Assembly: GCF_014280435.1 (NCBI RefSeq)
Contig: NZ_CP060388.1
Coordinates: 2,546,501 to 2,610,500 of the forward strand
Length of the DNA: 64,000 bases
Direction of reading: 5' to 3'
Source: Sphingobium sp. KCTC 72723
GTDB taxonomy: Bacteria > Pseudomonadota > Alphaproteobacteria > Sphingomonadales > Sphingomonadaceae
The first letter of the stretch is position 1. Every line of letters begins with the position of its first letter. The notes below the pieces were generated by a model, which was not told the origin of the DNA, made no database searches, and worked only from the letters and a program-made list of their open reading frames with translations. Positions 60,940 through 64,000 of this stretch are shown here, in pieces. Position numbers and translations under genes: made by a program.

Positions 60940-61356
60940 ATGTCCATCTCGCTGTCTACTTTGCGACTACGTCTGGGTGCGATGCTTTGCATCCTGCTGG
61001 TTATGTTGTTCGCCGGGATGGGCCTGTCGCGCACGATGGACGGCATCCAGCATGAAGCGGGCGCGACGCAGCGCCACGCGCATATGCTGTTCAGCGGACT
61101 GACTGCCGAAGAAGCCCATGATGCCCAGCATGACAGAGCGGAAGTCGAGGATCAGGATCGGTCGAACCGTCTGCCCGATGGTCATCATCACCATCATGGT
61201 GACGGCGGCGCGGGCGTCATCCTGTTGGCGCAGGCAGGCTTGATGGCCCCCCTGTTCGATAGTGCGCGCCATGGCCTGCCGCAGGAACGTGGCGGGCTGG
61301 GTTCTGCCGTGCGCGGACCCGAACGTCCGCCCAGGGCGATGACCGACAGCGTCTGA
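60940..61356 (+). CDS. Small His-rich membrane protein preceding Czc efflux genes
   Basis: A 138-residue protein with one N-terminal hydrophobic segment (RLRLGAMLCILLVMLFAGMG) and a periplasmic part with a clear metal-binding run, DGHHHHHGDGG, plus HEAGATQRHAH and HDAQHD. It has no recognised fold. Position directly before czcC recalls the small CzcI-type regulatory or metal-chaperone proteins of other czc operons. ATG 60940 has no strong ribosome site; the upstream 260 bases are the divergent promoter region with kdgD. Confidence 0.7.
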   Translation: MSISLSTLRLRLGAMLCILLVMLFAGMGLSRTMDGIQHEAGATQRHAHMLFSGLTAEEAHDAQHDRAEVEDQDRSNRLPDGHHHHHGDGGAGVILLAQAGLMAPLFDSARHGLPQERGGLGSAVRGPERPPRAMTDSV

Positions 61357-61414
61357 ACCTGCGCCGCGACACGGCGTGGGATGATCCACGCCCTGTTGCG
61401 AAAGCCTGTTTTCC

Positions 61415-62686
61415 ATGTTTGCATTTGTTCGTCCGCGCGGATTGTCGCGCCTTGGCGACGCGCTGGCCATCGGTGCGCTGCTATGCTTGTTGCCCGTCCC
61501 GTCCGTCCATGCGCAGGTTCTGACGCTGGCCGATGCCCTGTCGCGGGTCGCGGCGGCGGACCCCGCCCTTGCCGTTATCGCTGCCCAGCGCGCTGCGGCC
61601 GACGCCTCCATCCGACAAGCCGATATCAAGCCGCAGGATGTCGTCACCGTCGATGTCGAGGATTTTGCCCGCTCCGGCGGCTACACCCCGGTCGCCAGTT
61701 CGCAGACCACCGCCTGGTATGAGCGCACCTGGGAACGCGGCGGCAAGCGAGAAGCACGGGTCGGCGCGGCCCGCTCCGAACGCGATGTCACGCAACAACG
61801 CGGTCGCCTGCGCCAGCTCGACATGCTGGCCCAGGCGCAGGCGGCCTGGGTCGAAGCATTGGCAGCGGACGCGGAAATCCCCGTCGCGCAGGAACGTCTG
61901 GCACAGGCCCAGCGGCTGGAACGGGAAGTCGCGCGTCGCGTCAACCGCGCGCTCGACCCGTTGTTCGCGCTGGAACGCGCCCGAACCGCCGTGGCGCTGG
62001 CGCGCATTGCCCATGAACAAGCGATCGAAAAGGCACGGATCGCACGGGCAACGCTGGGCGCATGGTGGGGTGCGGACGCCGACTTCCGCCTCGACACCAG
62101 CGGCTTTTCCCGCATTTCCGCCGATCCTTTGGCGAACGCCCAACCGATCGACATTGTCCTGCTGGACGCTGAACGCGATGCCGCAGCGGCACGGGCGCGC
62201 CTCGCCGACGCCAACAGCGCTACCGATCCCACGCTGCGCGCTGGCCTGCGCCATTATGGGCAGGGCAATGACGTCAGCATCGTCGTCGGCGGATCAATCC
62301 CGCTCGGTGGGCGTCAGGCGCAGCGCGGTAACGTCGAGCGGGCCGAAGCGGAACGGCGCATGGCCGAAGCGGAAATCGCCGTGTTGAAGGTCCAGACCAA
62401 GCGCGACATGGACCGCATCCTGGCGCAACGTGCCGCTATCCTCTCCGAAATCAAACGCATCGACAGTGCGGTGCTGCCCAGCGCCGAACGTGCGGTAGTG
62501 CTGGTGCGCGACGGCTATAATCGCGGCGGCACGGCCTTTACCTTCCTCGAAGTGGCGCAGGCGCAACAGGCGATGATCGACGCCTATGAACGCCGCATCC
62601 AGTTGCTGCGCACCTATCATCTCGACGGCGCACGGCTCGACCGGCTGACCGGCCGCCACGCCTTCCTTCTTTCCAGCGCGGAGTGA
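61415..62686 (+). CDS. czcC: Outer-membrane efflux protein, TolC family (CzcC-like)
   Basis: A 423-residue outer-membrane channel subunit. Signal peptide ends VHA, followed by the TolC repeat pattern of long amphipathic helices (LTLADALSRVAAADPALAVI at the start, GNDVSIVVGGSIPLGGRQAQ in the second half, YNRGGTAFTFLEVAQAQQAM near the end). The short strands and length match CzcC/CnrC. It connects the CzcA pump to the outside for Co/Zn/Cd or Cu/Ag efflux. It is 58 bases after the His-rich gene and overlaps or abuts the adaptor gene. Confidence 0.92.
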   Translation: MFAFVRPRGLSRLGDALAIGALLCLLPVPSVHAQVLTLADALSRVAAADPALAVIAAQRAAADASIRQADIKPQDVVTVDVEDFARSGGYTPVASSQTTAWYERTWERGGKREARVGAARSERDVTQQRGRLRQLDMLAQAQAAWVEALAADAEIPVAQERLAQAQRLEREVARRVNRALDPLFALERARTAVALARIAHEQAIEKARIARATLGAWWGADADFRLDTSGFSRISADPLANAQPIDIVLLDAERDAAAARARLADANSATDPTLRAGLRHYGQGNDVSIVVGGSIPLGGRQAQRGNVERAEAERRMAEAEIAVLKVQTKRDMDRILAQRAAILSEIKRIDSAVLPSAERAVVLVRDGYNRGGTAFTFLEVAQAQQAMIDAYERRIQLLRTYHLDGARLDRLTGRHAFLLSSAE

Positions 62687-62691
62687 ATCCG

Positions 62692-63930
62692 ATGTCCCCT
62701 TTGCTTAAAATGGCAAGCCTGCTGCTTGTCCCAACCTTGCTCGCCGGTTGCAACGAAGCCCCTGCCGAACAGGAGGCGCATGGCGCAGCGGAAGCCGAAT
62801 TCGAACGCGGCCCTCATCGCGGGCGCATGTTGCGCGACGGCAATTTCGTCGTCGAAGTCACCATTTTCGAGGATGGCGTCGAACCGGAATTTCACCTCTA
62901 CGCCTATCGCGATGACAAGCCGGTGCGGCCGCAGGATGTGCAGATCGCGGTCGAACTGACCCGCCTGGGCGGCCGGGTCGACCGCTTCGCCTTCACCCCG
63001 CAGGACGATTATCTGCGCGGCGGCGGCGTGGTGCGCGAACCCCATAGTTTCGACGTAAAGGTCCGCGCTACGGAAGTCGGACGCACCCACAATTGGGCCT
63101 ATGCATCCTATGAAGGGCGCACGAACATTACCGCCGACGCGGCCCGTGCCGGTGGCGTGCGGTCCGAACGCGCCGGGCCTGCTACCATCGCCGAATTGAT
63201 CGACATGTCAGGCCGCATCGAAATCACGCCGGAGGGGAAGGCTGACGTGCGCGCCCGCCTGCCCGGCGTGATCCTGTCCATGCAGGGCGAACTGGGCCAG
63301 CAGGTGCGCCGGGGTCAAGTGTTGCTGCGCGTGGAATCCAGCCACTCGCTCCAGACCTACATTGTCACTGCGCCGATCAGCGGCACGATCGTGGAAAAGA
63401 ACGCTAATATCGGCGATGTGACGGGCGACCGCGCTTTGTTCGTGATTGCCGATCCGACCCAGTTGCACGCCGAATTTTTCGTCTATCCCCGCGACGCTGA
63501 GCGCGTGAAGGTGGGACAGGCGGTGTCCCTGCGCAGCCTGTCGGGCGAAGCGAAGCTGACCGGAACGGTCGAAGCGATCCTGCCCACCGCCGACCTCGCC
63601 AGCCAGACGGTGCTGGCCCATGTTCATCTGCCTCCGTCCGCTGCGAACCAGTTTCGCCCCGGCATGGGCATAGAAGGCGCCTTCTCCATCACACAAACGC
63701 AGGTGCCTCTGGCGGTACGCACCAAGGCGATCCAGCGCTTCCGCGATTTCGATGTCGTTTATGCCAGGGTCGGCAACAGCTATGAAGTGCGGATGCTGGA
63801 ACTGGGACGACGCACCCCGGAATGGACGCAGGTATTGGGCGGTCTGGAACCGGGAACCGACTATGTGACCGATGGCGCTTTCCTGATCCGCGCGGACATC
63901 GACAAGGCAGGGGCCAGCCATGACCATTGA
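62692..63930 (+). CDS. czcB: Efflux RND periplasmic adaptor (CzcB-like) lipoprotein
   Basis: A 412-residue membrane fusion protein. Lipobox LLVPTLLAGCNE; an N-terminal extra domain (residues about 35-130, GPHRGRMLRDGNFVVEVTIF) typical of CzcB with metal-binding character; the lipoyl halves (ADVRARLPGVILSMQGELGQ and TAPISGTIVEKNANIGDVTG); and the beta-barrel and membrane-proximal domains. It ends with ASHDH. ATG 62692 has GGAG eight bases upstream and is preferred over GTG 62683. It overlaps the next gene by 11 bases. It links CzcA to CzcC. Confidence 0.93.
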   Translation: MSPLLKMASLLLVPTLLAGCNEAPAEQEAHGAAEAEFERGPHRGRMLRDGNFVVEVTIFEDGVEPEFHLYAYRDDKPVRPQDVQIAVELTRLGGRVDRFAFTPQDDYLRGGGVVREPHSFDVKVRATEVGRTHNWAYASYEGRTNITADAARAGGVRSERAGPATIAELIDMSGRIEITPEGKADVRARLPGVILSMQGELGQQVRRGQVLLRVESSHSLQTYIVTAPISGTIVEKNANIGDVTGDRALFVIADPTQLHAEFFVYPRDAERVKVGQAVSLRSLSGEAKLTGTVEAILPTADLASQTVLAHVHLPPSAANQFRPGMGIEGAFSITQTQVPLAVRTKAIQRFRDFDVVYARVGNSYEVRMLELGRRTPEWTQVLGGLEPGTDYVTDGAFLIRADIDKAGASHDH

Positions 63931-64000
63931 TGCCATAGCCACCACCCGCCCGGCCCTGCTGGAACGCATGGTCGCCGCCGCCATCCGCTTTCGCTGGACG
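63920..64000 (+). CDS. Heavy-metal RND efflux pump (CzcA/CusA-like), N-terminal fragment
   Basis: Only the first 27 codons are inside the window (ALLERMVAAAIRFRW near the edge), the usual cytoplasmic start of heavy-metal RND pumps before their first helix. The ATG at 63920 overlaps the adaptor gene by 11 bases. Identity rests on gene order with czcC and czcB; metal specificity cannot be judged from this piece. Confidence 0.75.
   Translation, partial: MTIDAIATTRPALLERMVAAAIRFRWT

Noticed and set aside
1..64000. Genomic island or mobile-element boundaries, tRNA attachment sites, CRISPR arrays
   Set aside because: No transposase, integrase, tRNA gene, direct-repeat pair or spaced repeat array was seen. 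Base composition is even apart from the short copB patch.

Overview
The window is high-GC DNA packed with short-spaced, often overlapping genes (ATGA and TGATG junctions). It is most consistent with an alphaproteobacterium of the Sphingomonadaceae type, close to Sphingobium, Sphingomonas or Novosphingobium. The reasons are the mix of large TonB-dependent receptors, many Tat-exported proteins, CopA/CopB and Czc metal-resistance genes, FadR/LysR-controlled catabolic clusters, and short GC-rich palindromic repeats between genes. I see no rRNA, tRNA, CRISPR array, insertion sequence, integrase or phage gene. No intergenic gap exceeds 300 bases; the longest are 53804-54102 (299 b) and 45043-45322 (280 b).

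Layout. 1-3652: an SDR oxidoreductase (cut by the window edge) and a SnoaL-like protein, divergent from an AraC regulator and a double-hotdog FAS1/MaoC-like dehydratase. 3685-5747: an OmpR/EnvZ-type two-component system. 5944-12331: a seven-gene cluster of exported or membrane redox proteins (HiPIP, cytochrome b561-like, cytochrome c', secreted-repeat protein, unknown protein, DUF1592/1588/1585 haem lipoprotein, DUF1552 Tat protein). 12333-17032: a GntR regulator and the conserved tesA / ybbA-ybbP neighbourhood. 17148-23189: a copper module: copD-copC on one strand and, on the other, an anti-sigma / CnrX-like periplasmic metal sensor / ECF sigma trio leading into copA-copB. A promoter-like element is duplicated before the trio and before copA.

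23355-41610 is a large nitrogen-compound catabolic region. One co-directional block encodes a GNAT, succinate-semialdehyde dehydrogenase, a tartrate/isopropylmalate-type dehydrogenase, a class III aminotransferase, an Lrp regulator and an M20 amidohydrolase, with a divergent aldehyde dehydrogenase. A second, nine-gene block encodes a HAD protein, a PuuB-like amine oxidase, a complete dipeptide-type ABC importer and a three-subunit HcnABC/opine-oxidase-like flavoenzyme. Read together they suggest import of an amine, amino acid or opine and its oxidation through an acyl-protected route to GABA and succinate (inference).

41850-49047: a 2-hydroxyacid dehydrogenase and a probable transition-metal uptake group (siderophore-type TonB receptor, DUF1624 membrane protein, membrane-anchored protein, HupE/UreJ permease, small periplasmic protein, DUF4198 protein). 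49255-50974: purU and an alpha/beta hydrolase. 51002-60679: a probable sugar-acid cluster (large TonB receptor, ACS-family MFS transporter, a 608-residue Tat protein of unknown function, carboxylesterase, LysR regulator, 5-dehydro-4-deoxyglucarate dehydratase). 60940-64000: a His-rich small protein followed by a CzcCBA-type efflux operon, whose RND pump runs off the right edge.
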